Below, piece after piece: positions 7,133-16,590 of a stretch of DNA of 35,177 nt. The stretch lies in the NCBI GenBank assembly GCA_003819715.1, contig RPQN01000023.1:1-35177 (forward strand). Reading direction: 5' to 3'. The stretch is from Ignavibacteriota bacterium. GTDB lineage: Bacteria > Bacteroidota > Ignavibacteria > UBA10030. The stretch's first letter is position 1, and each line of letters starts with the position of its first letter. The translations under genes were made by a program, and so were the position numbers. The notes under the pieces were generated by a model. The model worked only from the letters and a program-made list of their open reading frames with translations. It did not search any database and was not told where the DNA came from.

Positions 7133-9229
7133 TTACCTCGTTCCATTCCACTTCAATACAATAAGCGTTACATCATCATTATACGTCCCCAGGCCGATAA
7201 AGGTTCGAACACTTTGTAAAATTTTTTCCTTCATTTCATGTACCGTGCATCCTGTGCACGTTTTCGCTATTTCCACGAGCCGATCGTATCCGTATTCTTC
7301 CATGTCGGCATTACGCGATTCGGTAATACCGTCGGTATAAAAGATGCAAATATCGCCCGGCTGCAGATGGATGGTGCGCTCCTCCGTCGCCTTTTCGAAT
7401 TGATCTCTGCCGGTCAACCCCAGACCGATGCCGGTGGAGCGTATCAATTCGGCGGATTGGCGTGAAATATAGATCACGGGGCAATGCCCTGCACGTGCCA
7501 TGGTGAGCGTCGCGTTCCGAACATCGAGGACGCCGTATATTGCACTAATAAACATATTCTTTTCCAAAGTTTCCATGAGCGTGTCGTTGGCGCGCGACAG
7601 CAATTGATGCGGGGTCTTGCAGATCTTACTGAGTGTCATAACAATCCCTTTTACTTCTGCCATATAAAATGCTGCAGATACCCCCTTCCCTGAGACATCG
7701 CCGACGACAATACCGATCCGGTCATCAGGCAGGGCAATAAGATCGTAATAATCCCCGCCTACTTCCAGGGATGATTCGGATACGGCGGCAAATTCTGCCT
7801 CGGGAAGATCGGGGAGGCTCTGAGGAAGGAGACGCTTCTGCATCCTCTGGGCAACCATCATTTCCTGATGAAGGCGCTCCCGTTCAATGGATTTGGAAAT
7901 GAGGCGTGAATTTTCAATCGCGATACTCACATGATCGGCGAACGTGGTCATCACATCGATATCGTCCTGATCAAATGCATTCTGAAAATCCTTGGTCGCA
8001 TGAAGCACGCCTATAAGTTTTCCATGGGAGAGCAGCGGAACCGTCAGCAGCGAGCCGCGGGCAAAGCCGCTTTTCTTGAGGTGTTTTGTCCGGCGATCCG
8101 ACCAGAGATCTTCAATGAGCAGTGCTTTGTGCGAGTCCATCAGATACCGCTGCAGTTGTGTTCCGTCATCCGCTGCAAGGAGGTCGATATCCTCCTGAGA
8201 AATATTCCGCTTTGCAGCAACTTCCACCGTCATCTCGCCGGAGTTCTCGTCCATGGAGAATAATTCCAGCCAGACACTTCGCGCGCCGCACACTTCCGAT
8301 GTCATCTGCGTCACGGTATTCAACAGATCGTTGAAATCGAACACCTGGGTCACCAGGCGGCTCAGGTTATGGAGCGATATTAATTCAGACTGTTTCCGTT
8401 CGAACACTTCTGCCGTCGGCAGATGAAACAGCGTGCTGATAAACGTAACACCGAAATAGATGGTGCCGAAAAAAGCATTCAGCCGGATGAAGGTATGCAG
8501 CGGCCTGCTGTAGGCGATGAGGGCATTGTTGCTCGCGGAACCGCTGACGAGATAAATATCCATGAGCACCAGACCGATAAAGAGCAGGATGGAATAGATA
8601 ATGGAATATTTTTTTTCGCGCCTTGAAAGATACATGATCCAATTTTGCTTGAAGGAATTCACGACGATAAAGAGCATCGCCAGCGAAAAGAAGATCGACG
8701 CCAGGATGTTTTCTTCAGGCAACAGGGACGGGAAGTCGGCGGCGCATGCCGCAAAGAGAAGCAACAAATAGATGATATAGTACCGCCAGGTTGTTTTACG
8801 GCGCTTAAACAGGACCAGGTCATGAATAACGAAGAGCAGGTACAACGTCAGGACGCCGAGCACCAGAGTGACCAGGGTTGAAGCGAGAAGGACAAGTGCA
8901 GACTGATGAATGCGGAATGAATTACCGCCGGAGACTTGATGCGGTTGAATGACGGTCGAGACTGCAAGGATGAATAAAGAAATCAGGACCGCGAAAAACA
9001 CACGGCCGATTTCCCTCGGCGCGTTATGCTGCATGCTGCTCCGGCGCTTTTCAATGTACAAACCGATCAGGGTGAACGAACCGATGACAAAAATTTCACG
9101 GAGGATGGTGCTGCTGGCATTATCGAATTCCACCGCCGATCGTATGACATCAAACGTAAAGACCAGCGGTATCAGAATGGCCGGGATGACCAGCAATGCA
9201 AATCTTTTTATGGAGGAACTATTCATCAT
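7133..9229 (-). CDS. Membrane GAF-SpoIIE (PP2C) phosphatase
   Basis: 698 residues. The N-terminal ~280 residues hold about eight hydrophobic helices (for example FALLVIPAILIPLVF, VFFAVLISLFILAVSTVI, YSIIYSILLFIGLVLMDIYL). A GAF domain follows (about 290-440), then a linker and a SpoIIE phosphatase with EVGGDYYDL, GDVSGKGVSAAF, FYTDGITES and YNDDVTLIVLKW. It is the membrane-input counterpart of the soluble phosphatase at the other end of the operon. Both should converge on the STAS protein. Translation begins at one of two adjacent ATG codons (MMNSSS). It is the first gene of the operon, with a 326-base leader region upstream. Confidence 0.9.
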   Translation of the reverse strand: MMNSSSIKRFALLVIPAILIPLVFTFDVIRSAVEFDNASSTILREIFVIGSFTLIGLYIEKRRSSMQHNAPREIGRVFFAVLISLFILAVSTVIQPHQVSGGNSFRIHQSALVLLASTLVTLVLGVLTLYLLFVIHDLVLFKRRKTTWRYYIIYLLLLFAACAADFPSLLPEENILASIFFSLAMLFIVVNSFKQNWIMYLSRREKKYSIIYSILLFIGLVLMDIYLVSGSASNNALIAYSRPLHTFIRLNAFFGTIYFGVTFISTLFHLPTAEVFERKQSELISLHNLSRLVTQVFDFNDLLNTVTQMTSEVCGARSVWLELFSMDENSGEMTVEVAAKRNISQEDIDLLAADDGTQLQRYLMDSHKALLIEDLWSDRRTKHLKKSGFARGSLLTVPLLSHGKLIGVLHATKDFQNAFDQDDIDVMTTFADHVSIAIENSRLISKSIERERLHQEMMVAQRMQKRLLPQSLPDLPEAEFAAVSESSLEVGGDYYDLIALPDDRIGIVVGDVSGKGVSAAFYMAEVKGIVMTLSKICKTPHQLLSRANDTLMETLEKNMFISAIYGVLDVRNATLTMARAGHCPVIYISRQSAELIRSTGIGLGLTGRDQFEKATEERTIHLQPGDICIFYTDGITESRNADMEEYGYDRLVEIAKTCTGCTVHEMKEKILQSVRTFIGLGTYNDDVTLIVLKWNGTR

Positions 9230-9555
9230 GACACGTTAATCGTACTTCATTGTCCAGGAAATGAAAACATCAGAACGTTCATAGACACCCCGACACCGTT
9301 TCCGCACGAGAGGAGATTCGCGATATTATTCCTTATTCGTAATAATCCTTGAAAAGTTACGAAACCTTTGAACAATGAATTTGAGGTATTATTGGGTTCT
9401 CTATGGAAAGTTCTGTCATCTGGATCATCGCACGGGATGATATGGGGCCGTTCGTGGTCATCATGGAATAACGATCATATAAAAACAACGCCAATGATTC
9501 CTAGTGACGTGCTCTCATAGAAACGCATTGGCGGTCTGTTTGTTCTCAAGAAAAT
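9230..9555. other. Intergenic region between the signalling operon and the TPR gene
   Basis: No coding region is supported here. It should contain the promoter of the SpoIIE-STAS-RsbW operon near 9230-9400 (no clear box recognised) and, at its right end, a possible terminator of the TPR gene. Confidence 0.5.
9489..9533 (-). terminator. Possible terminator of the TPR protein gene
   Basis: CGCCAATG (9489-9496) and CATTGGCG (9526-9533) form an 8-bp stem with a long 29-base loop. On the minus strand it is followed by TTGTTTTTAT. The long loop makes this weaker than the other terminators in the window. Confidence 0.4.
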
Positions 9556-10245
9556 CTAAGCACTGTATTCAGCGATGTAACGGTCGATATCGCGGGCATA
9601 CGGTGAATTCGGAAACTCTTTTTTTAAGGTGTGGAGAAGTTCAACCGCTTTTTCCTTGTCCCCGGATGCAGCATAATTTGCTGCCGCTCTCTGCAAATTT
9701 TCCGGCGCCTGCACCTCCGTCATATTTTTTGACGCTGCTTTTTCAAAATACGATGCGGCATGACTGAAATCGTGTTTTACTTCGTAACACGACGCCATCC
9801 CTGCATACGCCGAAGCAGTGATCATCTTGTCCGAAATGCTGATATCGTCGTACGTGCTCAGCGCTTTATCGTAATTTTTCTGCGCAAAATAGGAGTCTGC
9901 GAGGTACAACTTTGCAATTTCACCTGCGTGGGTGCTGCCATGTTCATCGACCAACGCCTGCAGACCCTGCGTTCCTTCCTGCGGAACACCGTTGATGGCA
10001 AGATCATATCTTCCCTCATCGAAATACGGCGCTATTTTGGCGAGCATCGCTGTTGCCTTTTCATTTGAATCGGCCCTGCTTTTACTCCAAAGAAACGCGA
10101 TGACGATCAATGCGGCAATACCCATTCCGACATAGGAAAGTATCTTCGTGTTTGCATCGATCCATTGCCGTACTTCAAAATATTTCGTGACCAGTTTATC
10201 TTCTTTGATTTCCCGTTTTGAAATTTTCTTTTGCGGTTTAAGCAT
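9556..10245 (-). CDS. Membrane-anchored TPR protein (YfgM/BamD-like layout)
   Basis: 229 residues. A basic cytosolic N-terminus (KKISKREIKEDKLV) is followed by one membrane helix (about 39-54, YVGMGIAALIVIAFLW) and a periplasmic solenoid of tetratricopeptide repeats. Repeat-like segments are AKLYLADSYFAQKNYDKALSTYDD, a following ASAYAGMASCYEVKHDFSHAASYFEKA unit, and RAAANYAASGDKEKAVELLHTL; the end, KEFPNSPYARDIDRYI, is typical of YbgF/BamD-type TPRs. It is probably a scaffold in envelope assembly or a periplasmic chaperone adaptor. AGGG lies 6 bases before the ATG. tRNA-Arg(CCG) lies immediately upstream on the same strand. Confidence 0.75.
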   Translation of the reverse strand: MLKPQKKISKREIKEDKLVTKYFEVRQWIDANTKILSYVGMGIAALIVIAFLWSKSRADSNEKATAMLAKIAPYFDEGRYDLAINGVPQEGTQGLQALVDEHGSTHAGEIAKLYLADSYFAQKNYDKALSTYDDISISDKMITASAYAGMASCYEVKHDFSHAASYFEKAASKNMTEVQAPENLQRAAANYAASGDKEKAVELLHTLKKEFPNSPYARDIDRYIAEYSA

Positions 10246-10281
10246 GTCGATCCCTGTTTCAGTGAATAAATCAATTATCTG

Positions 10282-10355
10282 TGCGCCCGAGGCGATTCGA
10301 ACGCCTGGCCTACAGCTCCGGAGGCTGTCGCTCTATCCAGCTGAGCTACGGGCGC
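10282..10355 (-). tRNA. tRNA-Arg (anticodon CCG)
   Basis: On the minus strand the 74-base cloverleaf starts GCGCCCG and pairs with CGGGCGC before discriminator A. The D arm is GCTC...GAGC, the anticodon stem ACAGC/GCTGT encloses the loop CTCCGGA (anticodon CCG), and the T loop is TTCGAAT. CCA is not encoded. Confidence 0.95.
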
Positions 10356-10445
10356 AAGAATGCTGGTTCACAGTTGTAATGTAGGTAAGTTTTCAAAGAG
10401 ATTCAAATGTTTCTCGAAAAGAGTACAGGAGTCGATACCCGCCGT

Positions 10446-11477
10446 TCAGGGCAAATTCAATTTCTTCAACACCGCTTCAGGCGTAATCGAAAGCATACAG
10501 TCAAATGTTTTTATCGGACAGCGATTTCCGCCATGAATGGAACATGGACGGCACGGCAATCCGTTCGTTTCCAGGACGATATCGTGCGGTCCCCGCGGGG
10601 CGAATCCAAATCCGGGGATCGTCGCGCCAAAGATGGCAATGACCGGAGTTTGCATGGCCACCGCCATATGCATGGGCGCGCTGTCATTCGTAAGAACGAC
10701 GCTGCAGCGGCGAATCATTTCCGCAGATTGAAGAAGATTCAACCGCCCTGCAACGCTGAAGACATGAAATGAATGTGCCGCTGCCGTAATTTCTCTGCAC
10801 AAGGCTTCGTCTTCCTTCCCTCCGAGAAGGACAACCGCGGTGCGTTCAGATGCTGCCTGGCTGCAGACGAGGGCGAACCGCTCCGCAGGCCACCGTTTGG
10901 TATTCCAGATCGTGCCGGGAGCAAGTCCAATAATATTTTTGTACCGGATCATCCCGGTTTCGGTTATCACCGTCTGGACCACTTGTCTATCATCGCTTGA
11001 CGGATAGAGCCGTGGTAATTCCGTTGAATGAACCGGCAGATTCAGCGGGCCTAACAGCGAACAATTTCGTTCAATTTCGTGCGACGAAGCGTCGTAATGA
11101 ACCGCCTTCTTGAACAACTTCCGACCCTCGCTGTTATCGAACCCGATACTCATCGCCGGCTTCAATGACCAGGTCAGGAGCGCACTTCGCAAGGAGCGGT
11201 GAGGAACGATGATCAGATCATAGTGCTCGGCACGAAGTCGATTTCGAAGCCGCCAGAAACCCATGACGCCTTTATCGATTCCACGTTTATCATATTGAAT
11301 AATGTTGGAGAGAGCGGGATGATGGGCGAAGAGGTCCGCAGTGCGCGGGACGACAACGACATCGAGAGGCGAGTTTGGGTAATGAGATTTCAGCACCTGC
11401 ATCAACGGCAGCGTGAGTATGGCGTCGCCGATGAATGCCGTTTGAATCACGAGGATTTTTTTATATGAGTCCGTCAC
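10446..11477 (-). CDS. Glycosyltransferase family 9 (ADP-heptose:LPS heptosyltransferase-like)
   Basis: 343 residues. I chose the GTG at 11477 because its GTGA overlaps the TGA of the upstream acyltransferase gene, a common coupling arrangement; an upstream ATG at 11513 would add 12 unlikely residues. The fold is the two-Rossmann GT-B of family GT9: N-terminal KKILVIQTAFIGDAILTLPL (sugar acceptor side), later IGLAPGTIWNTKRWPAERFA, then VVLLGGKEDEALC and VVLTNDSAPMHMAVAMQTPVIAIFGAT (nucleotide sugar side), close to WaaF/WaaC. It probably adds heptose or a related sugar to lipid A core or another cell-surface glycan. It is the last gene of the five-gene operon. Confidence 0.88.
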   Translation of the reverse strand: MTDSYKKILVIQTAFIGDAILTLPLMQVLKSHYPNSPLDVVVVPRTADLFAHHPALSNIIQYDKRGIDKGVMGFWRLRNRLRAEHYDLIIVPHRSLRSALLTWSLKPAMSIGFDNSEGRKLFKKAVHYDASSHEIERNCSLLGPLNLPVHSTELPRLYPSSDDRQVVQTVITETGMIRYKNIIGLAPGTIWNTKRWPAERFALVCSQAASERTAVVLLGGKEDEALCREITAAAHSFHVFSVAGRLNLLQSAEMIRRCSVVLTNDSAPMHMAVAMQTPVIAIFGATIPGFGFAPRGPHDIVLETNGLPCRPCSIHGGNRCPIKTFDCMLSITPEAVLKKLNLP

Positions 11478-12394
11478 GCGAGGGCTTCCATCCGGTCCGG
11501 GACATGCTTCCACCGTTTATGCATCCACATCCATTGTGCGGGATACTGGCGGATGATCTCCTCCGTCAAGCGCACCTGCCGCTCCGTTAATGTAAAAATA
11601 TTTTCGTCCGAACATCCCTGCAGGTCGTCACTCGGGACATGGACGAGATGCATGTGATACTCCCCATTTTCCTGACGCACGGTGCATCCCAGGACCATCG
11701 GAGCGCCGGTCTTCAGGCTAAAAACAGAGGGGCCTTGAAATGTCGGTACCTGGCGCCCGAAAAATTCCACCGACACGCTTTCCTTCGGAGCGGTCTGATC
11801 GGCGGCCAGCGCGACGATCCCTCCCTGTTGAAGCGTCCGGAGTATTTCCCGTACACTGACCCCCATGGGAACGATCTTCAATCCAAATAACTCCCGCCAC
11901 CGCGTGAGAATGCGGTCCACGAGCGGATTGGATTGGGGTTTTGCGATCGTACACACCGTGGTTTGAGTATAGACGGCAATCGATTGTATGGAGAGTTCCC
12001 AGCTGCCGAAATGGGCGGTCAGAAAAACAATGCCCTTCTTCTTTTCCCGCAGCTGTTCCAGCAATTCATAATTATCAATGTGCACCCGTTTCCTGATTGC
12101 CTCTTTTGTCATTTTCTTCAACCAGAGCAATTCTAAAAAAGTTGCACTGATATTCTGAAATGACTGAAGGGCGATTTGCTCCCGGCGCGCGGGATCCATT
12201 TCGGGAAAGGCATTGCGAAGATTTCTCAATGCGACTTCCCGTCGCGATTTTAACACGGGAAAAGCGAGACGGGCAAGTACGAACCCCGTCCGGTGCACCA
12301 TCCTCAACGGCAGAAGCCTGATCACGAATCCCATGATCCGGAACAGCACATATTCGATAACGTGTTTTATTTTGACCGGCGGCCGGTGGTTCAC
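11474..12394 (-). CDS. Lipid A biosynthesis lauroyl/myristoyl acyltransferase family (HtrB/LpxL-like)
   Basis: 306 residues. The LPLAT family HX4E catalytic motif is visible as HFGSWE (128-133). A hydrophobic N-terminus (EYVLFRIMGFVIRLLPL) serves as membrane anchor, and later blocks GGIVALAADQTAPKE and YPAQWMWMHKRWKH are typical of LpxL/LpxM relatives. The expected reaction is transfer of an acyl chain to a lipid A precursor at the inner membrane. The start is GTG, one base after the YjbQ stop; the gene overlaps the GT9 gene by 4 bases. An alternative substrate, such as a glycolipid or phosphatidyl-sugar, cannot be excluded. Confidence 0.88.
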   Translation of the reverse strand: MNHRPPVKIKHVIEYVLFRIMGFVIRLLPLRMVHRTGFVLARLAFPVLKSRREVALRNLRNAFPEMDPARREQIALQSFQNISATFLELLWLKKMTKEAIRKRVHIDNYELLEQLREKKKGIVFLTAHFGSWELSIQSIAVYTQTTVCTIAKPQSNPLVDRILTRWRELFGLKIVPMGVSVREILRTLQQGGIVALAADQTAPKESVSVEFFGRQVPTFQGPSVFSLKTGAPMVLGCTVRQENGEYHMHLVHVPSDDLQGCSDENIFTLTERQVRLTEEIIRQYPAQWMWMHKRWKHVPDRMEALA

Positions 12395-12395
12395 A

Positions 12396-12812
12396 TTATT
12401 CGCCCATTACTTTTACGATTAATCGTTTCCGCCGCTGGCCGTCGAATTCGGCATAATAGATTTGCTGCCATGGCCCAAAATCCAGTTTTCCATTTGTCAC
12501 CGGAACAATCACTTCATGATGAATGAGGAGACTTTTGAGATGAGAATCGCCGTTCGATTCTCCGGTGCGATGATGGCGATAATCCGGATTAAACGGTGCG
12601 AGCGTTTCCAGCCATGCGTCAATATCCTGAATGAGACCCGATTCAGCGTCGTTCACATACACTCCCGCGGTGATATGCATTGCCGACACAAGAATCATTC
12701 CTTCTTTAATTCCGCTCTTTTCAAGAATTTGCTCCACCTCGGATGTGATATTAATATACTCGCGATGCTTCTTCGTGTTAAACCACAGATACTCGGTCAA
12801 CGTCTTTATCAT
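12396..12812 (-). CDS. YjbQ/UPF0047 family protein
   Basis: 138 residues, full family length. Characteristic pieces are [42 protein letters not shown], and [25 protein letters not shown], with the conserved His residues of this small metal-binding fold. E. coli YjbQ has been described as having secondary thiamin-phosphate synthase activity, but the true cellular role is not established. Its ATG overlaps the TGA of the GH13 gene (ATGA, 4 bases), and the acyltransferase follows after one base, so it is tightly embedded in the operon. Confidence 0.9.
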   Translation of the reverse strand: MIKTLTEYLWFNTKKHREYINITSEVEQILEKSGIKEGMILVSAMHITAGVYVNDAESGLIQDIDAWLETLAPFNPDYRHHRTGESNGDSHLKSLLIHHEVIVPVTNGKLDFGPWQQIYYAEFDGQRRKRLIVKVMGE

Positions 12813-14155
12813 TTCCCCTTCATGGAATTTGGTGCCAGCGCCATGATCTCCATCGGTGCGAGATCGATCTTCAACACCGAATCACTGAGCTGGACCATCG
12901 CTTCTGAAAATTGCTCCTTCCAGACTTCAGATACTCCGGCAGGCATTTGAATTTTCGCCGTATTGTTCTTCCGTGCAAAGTTGAAAACCATCAGAACCGA
13001 ATCCGCTCCTGAAGTTCGAATAAAGGAAAATAATCGGGTTGAATCTGAATTCGGCATTATTCGATACGAGCCGTTTTGCAGCGACGGATGATTCCTCCTC
13101 AAGGCAATAACGTTTTCGTTCATTGTTGAAAATGGAACGGCGGCGGCAGGACGGTCAGCAATTCGGCCGGCAGAAAGGAATGGAATTCCCGGCAGCGTGA
13201 ACGCCAGCCCCGTCACCATTTTCATCATTTCCGGATCGGAGGCTGCAAACTTCTGAAGATTCTCTCTGCGCGGCTCAATATGAGTGATGCTGCGGAGGTG
13301 AAGCGATCCTTTCGGGAAACGGTGAAATTCCGCGGTTAATGAATCATTGATGACCGCTGCGGAGGACTTCCCTTCTCCGATATTGGAACAGACGCCGTTC
13401 ATATCCCAGGAGCAGGAGATATCGAATGCATGGACATGAAATTCGGGGACCATGCTCTCTGAAATCAGCATCACCGGTTTTGTGCGGTCCAGTTCGCTTC
13501 TCGCGACGTCCCAGAAATCTGTCGGGATGAGATCCGCTGCATGACATCGGAAACCGTCGGCATCAATTTCCTGGATCCAGAATTTCATCATTACAATCAT
13601 ATACTTGCGCAGTTCATGCTGATGAAAATCCAATTGCGCGACATCACTGCTTTCCAGATTGGGAGAGACAATCGCACCCTCCTCATTTTGCACGAACCAC
13701 TCAGGATGTTCCATCAGCAGCCGACTGTCCCACGCCGCCTGACTCATCGCCAGAGGAATAATGATTTTCAAGCCATGCCGATGGGCGGTGCGAATAAGAG
13801 ATTTCAAATCTCCAAGAGAACCGAAATCCGGATTGACTGAATAAAAATCCTTTACCGCATATGGATTTCCCAGCCGGCCTTTCCGGTTCAGCTCGCCGAT
13901 GGGATGAATGGAAAAGAGTGAAACAACCGTGATCCCAAGTTTTTCCAAATCCGGTACTTGTGACTCCAGCGCTTGAAACGATCTGTTTGCTGAATCCGAC
14001 CGGAAATCGATTTCATAAATGACCGACTGCTTCACCCAATCCGCGCTGGGCCGGGCGTTCATCGACCTGATATCCTTTGGAGTGCAGCCGAAATGAAAGA
14101 GAGAACAGCACGCTGAGAGGATGATCGTTGCAAAAACAAAATTCCATCTATTCAC
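12809..14155 (-). CDS. GH13 alpha-amylase-family lipoprotein lacking catalytic residues (likely pseudoenzyme)
   Basis: 448 residues, GTG start with GAAGG upstream. The N-terminal signal carries LSAC (Cys16) and a second Cys at 24, so it is probably lipidated. The (beta/alpha)8 framework of GH13 is clear: [67 protein letters not shown] and a C-terminal beta domain. The catalytic positions have changed. Region I DxVxNH reads PLAMSQ (134-139). The region II nucleophile Asp in GFRxD is His205 (GFRCH). Region IV NHD is T-H-I (291-293). Only the acid/base Glu233 (LISES) remains. It is therefore probably a glucan-binding or regulatory protein paired with the GH57 enzyme 29 bases upstream. Confidence 0.82.
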   Translation of the reverse strand: MNRWNFVFATIILSACCSLFHFGCTPKDIRSMNARPSADWVKQSVIYEIDFRSDSANRSFQALESQVPDLEKLGITVVSLFSIHPIGELNRKGRLGNPYAVKDFYSVNPDFGSLGDLKSLIRTAHRHGLKIIIPLAMSQAAWDSRLLMEHPEWFVQNEEGAIVSPNLESSDVAQLDFHQHELRKYMIVMMKFWIQEIDADGFRCHAADLIPTDFWDVARSELDRTKPVMLISESMVPEFHVHAFDISCSWDMNGVCSNIGEGKSSAAVINDSLTAEFHRFPKGSLHLRSITHIEPRRENLQKFAASDPEMMKMVTGLAFTLPGIPFLSAGRIADRPAAAVPFSTMNENVIALRRNHPSLQNGSYRIMPNSDSTRLFSFIRTSGADSVLMVFNFARKNNTAKIQMPAGVSEVWKEQFSEAMVQLSDSVLKIDLAPMEIMALAPNSMKGK

Positions 14156-14184
14156 TTGAGGCCTTCGTCGCGTTCGTCCCGAAA

Positions 14185-16416
14185 TCAGATAATTCCAAAA
14201 ATATCTTTTACGATCATCTTGCCTGTTTCCGGCTTTTCAATTGTAATCCTTCGATTGATCGTTGAAAACTCTTCTCCGGGATTCCAGTTTCCCTCGGCAC
14301 CGCTGTTTGTATATTTATATTCCAACTCGGTGCCGGCCGGCAATTGAAGTTCCATGGTCCAGATATTGTCGTCCGCAATGAAATCTCCGTGAGTACCGTC
14401 GTTGAACAGCCTTACTTTATTCGGTACCCAGCTTCCTAATTCTTCATGATTTCCTGCGATATACATCGACGTTCGCACATACATCCCGCGGGTGTCGCAA
14501 TGGAACACCACCGGGACCAGGTCGATCCGGCTCTGCGCCATAGTCCCCTGCGCCGGTTTCTTTGGTTGTTCCGGAGACGGCATGGTGATGGGTTCAAAGT
14601 CCCTCTTGGGCATTTTTCCGCCGGCAAGTTTTGCAAATTTATAAATGTTTTTAAGATGCGTGATATAGGCACGATCGAACGGTTTATCGCCGGCGGGTGC
14701 ATTCTGGTCCGTCCCATACCACCAGAACCAATCTGAACCCTCCGCGGCATACATCGATTCCCATGCCCGGAAGGCATACCATGATTTTGAATTGAGCTTC
14801 GGTTCATGTTTGCGGGGATCGGGCTGGAGAATCCCGGAGGCTTCAAGATCTTTCCTTGCGGTGAGCAAATACTCCCACGCTTTGTTTTCTTCCGCATCGC
14901 CGATCCACGTATCATAGTTGGCATTGATCCACGAACCGGGATAAAGCCAGTCTATTTTCGGAAATGTTTCAACGGGATGTGTCGGGACTTTTCTGCGCGG
15001 GTTCCCGTTGATATACTCGGTCACCGTGGTGGTGATCACCTGCTGCGTTTCATAGAGCCGGGATAGTTTTCGATACAACGCATTTTGGAAAATTTTTCCG
15101 TCGTTGTCATACCGGTACCATTCCCAGGCATTCTCCCCATCGAGGATGACCGTCAGGAGGCGGTCCGGTTCGCCTTCCTGCGGAACAAATTGCAATACGC
15201 TGCGGACAAAATCTTCAGCCGCATCCTCGCCCCGATAGTTTTTATACACAAATCCGATTTTATCCGACAGTTCAGTCTGTCGAAATACGATCACCACGGC
15301 GTCTTTTGCCTTTGAATCATGCTCGGGGTAGACCGCATACGGATAGCAGCACGCATAAGAGGATGCGTTTGAACGTTCCAGAATCTTCTGATCGGTGGCG
15401 ATCCACTTGATTCCCTGGTGCGCAAAGACCGGAATAATATCGTGTGCGACCGACCCTTCCGCCGGCCACATGCCGGTCGGTTTCGCTCCAAAGGTTTTTT
15501 TAAACTTGGTGACCGCTTTCGCCACCTGCATTTCGGCATCCTTCGGATAATGGAATCTCGCTGGCATGGCATCCGATGGCTGGCAGAGTTTGGCAAGATC
15601 TGAGTCGTAGATCAATGGTAAAATGGGATGATAATATGGAGTGGTGAGCACTTCCATCTGTCCCTTGTGCGAATTGGGATGATACATCAATCTCTTGTGA
15701 ATCGGGATGATGGCGGCAAGCACTTTGTATGTTTCCGCAACCATGCGGTTGCAAAGATCTTCTGTGACGGTCCCTTTCAGGGTATACGACCCATCTTCGT
15801 GTTTCCGAACGATATCCGTAAGATCGATCGAAACGCCCGTGGCAAGTTTCTGCGGCGCATCAAGGAAATCCGGATCAAACGAGGAAAGGAAAAACCAAAA
15901 TTTTATTTCTCGAAATTCCTGTTCCGACAGTCCATCCGTTCCCGCCCGGGAATATTTTTCTCTCAAGGCTTTATATTCCGGACACCGCGAAATGATAATA
16001 TCACTGACGCCGAAGGCGTTCCACACATTGGTCAGCAGATATTGATAATCCTGCTCGTTGAATTGATTGGTCGGTTTAAGCGCGAGATCGATCCAGGGAT
16101 CTGTTTTACCGCCGTATTTCGCAAAATATTTCTTTGCATTGACGCGGCTCTTCCTGACATCCACAAATGGCGCTAAACGCTCGATATAATATGTCTGCAG
16201 CTGTGAAAGCAGCGATGAAGTCAAATTTACGGTAAAATGAATAGCGGGATACTTTTCCAGGATCGCCGCCATATCATAGTAATCCTTTGTACCGTGTGTT
16301 CGCACCCACGGACCTTGAAGCTGGTCAGTTTCCGGATCAAGATAGAGCGGCTGATGCTGATGCCAGATTATATTGAGATAGAGCGTTTTGCCGGTTTTTG
16401 GATATGTGTCTTCCAT
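14185..16416 (-). CDS. GH57 glycoside hydrolase (amylopullulanase/alpha-amylase type) with C-terminal CBM20-like domain
   Basis: 743 residues. The N-terminal GH57 barrel carries WHQHQPLY (18-25), the nucleophile motif GMWPAEGSV (Glu320) and the general-acid motif LDGENAWEW (Asp426), as in thermophilic amylopullulanases. The GH57 region ends near 600. The last ~110 residues (MYVRTSMYIAGNHEELGSWV, a W-N-P stretch, LQLPAGTELEYKY) resemble a CBM20 starch-binding module. No signal peptide is seen, so it is probably cytosolic and acts on storage glycogen or maltodextrins. It is the first gene of the operon. Whether it hydrolyses alpha-1,4 or alpha-1,6 links, or acts as a branching-type enzyme, cannot be told from sequence. 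Confidence 0.9.
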   Translation of the reverse strand: MEDTYPKTGKTLYLNIIWHQHQPLYLDPETDQLQGPWVRTHGTKDYYDMAAILEKYPAIHFTVNLTSSLLSQLQTYYIERLAPFVDVRKSRVNAKKYFAKYGGKTDPWIDLALKPTNQFNEQDYQYLLTNVWNAFGVSDIIISRCPEYKALREKYSRAGTDGLSEQEFREIKFWFFLSSFDPDFLDAPQKLATGVSIDLTDIVRKHEDGSYTLKGTVTEDLCNRMVAETYKVLAAIIPIHKRLMYHPNSHKGQMEVLTTPYYHPILPLIYDSDLAKLCQPSDAMPARFHYPKDAEMQVAKAVTKFKKTFGAKPTGMWPAEGSVAHDIIPVFAHQGIKWIATDQKILERSNASSYACCYPYAVYPEHDSKAKDAVVIVFRQTELSDKIGFVYKNYRGEDAAEDFVRSVLQFVPQEGEPDRLLTVILDGENAWEWYRYDNDGKIFQNALYRKLSRLYETQQVITTTVTEYINGNPRRKVPTHPVETFPKIDWLYPGSWINANYDTWIGDAEENKAWEYLLTARKDLEASGILQPDPRKHEPKLNSKSWYAFRAWESMYAAEGSDWFWWYGTDQNAPAGDKPFDRAYITHLKNIYKFAKLAGGKMPKRDFEPITMPSPEQPKKPAQGTMAQSRIDLVPVVFHCDTRGMYVRTSMYIAGNHEELGSWVPNKVRLFNDGTHGDFIADDNIWTMELQLPAGTELEYKYTNSGAEGNWNPGEEFSTINRRITIEKPETGKMIVKDIFGII

Positions 16417-16536
16417 AGCAACGACCCTGCTGAACCATCTATTATTCTATATGATAAGTCAGAACATCTGAAATTCCTATAGTGAAATAGGAATTGTGGA
16501 AAGGCACCCTCAATCAGAATAAGACTATGAATAGAA

Positions 16537-16567
16537 AAGGCGCCGAAAGCTTATTTCTCGGCGCCTT
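16537..16567 (-). terminator. Terminator of the HU gene
   Basis: AAGGCGCCGA (16537-16546) pairs perfectly with TCGGCGCCTT (16558-16567) across an 11-base loop. On the minus strand it is followed by TTCTATTC. It lies just after the HU stop codon and insulates the GH57 operon. Confidence 0.85.
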
Positions 16568-16590
16568 AAATTTTCCCCTTAAAAATAAAA

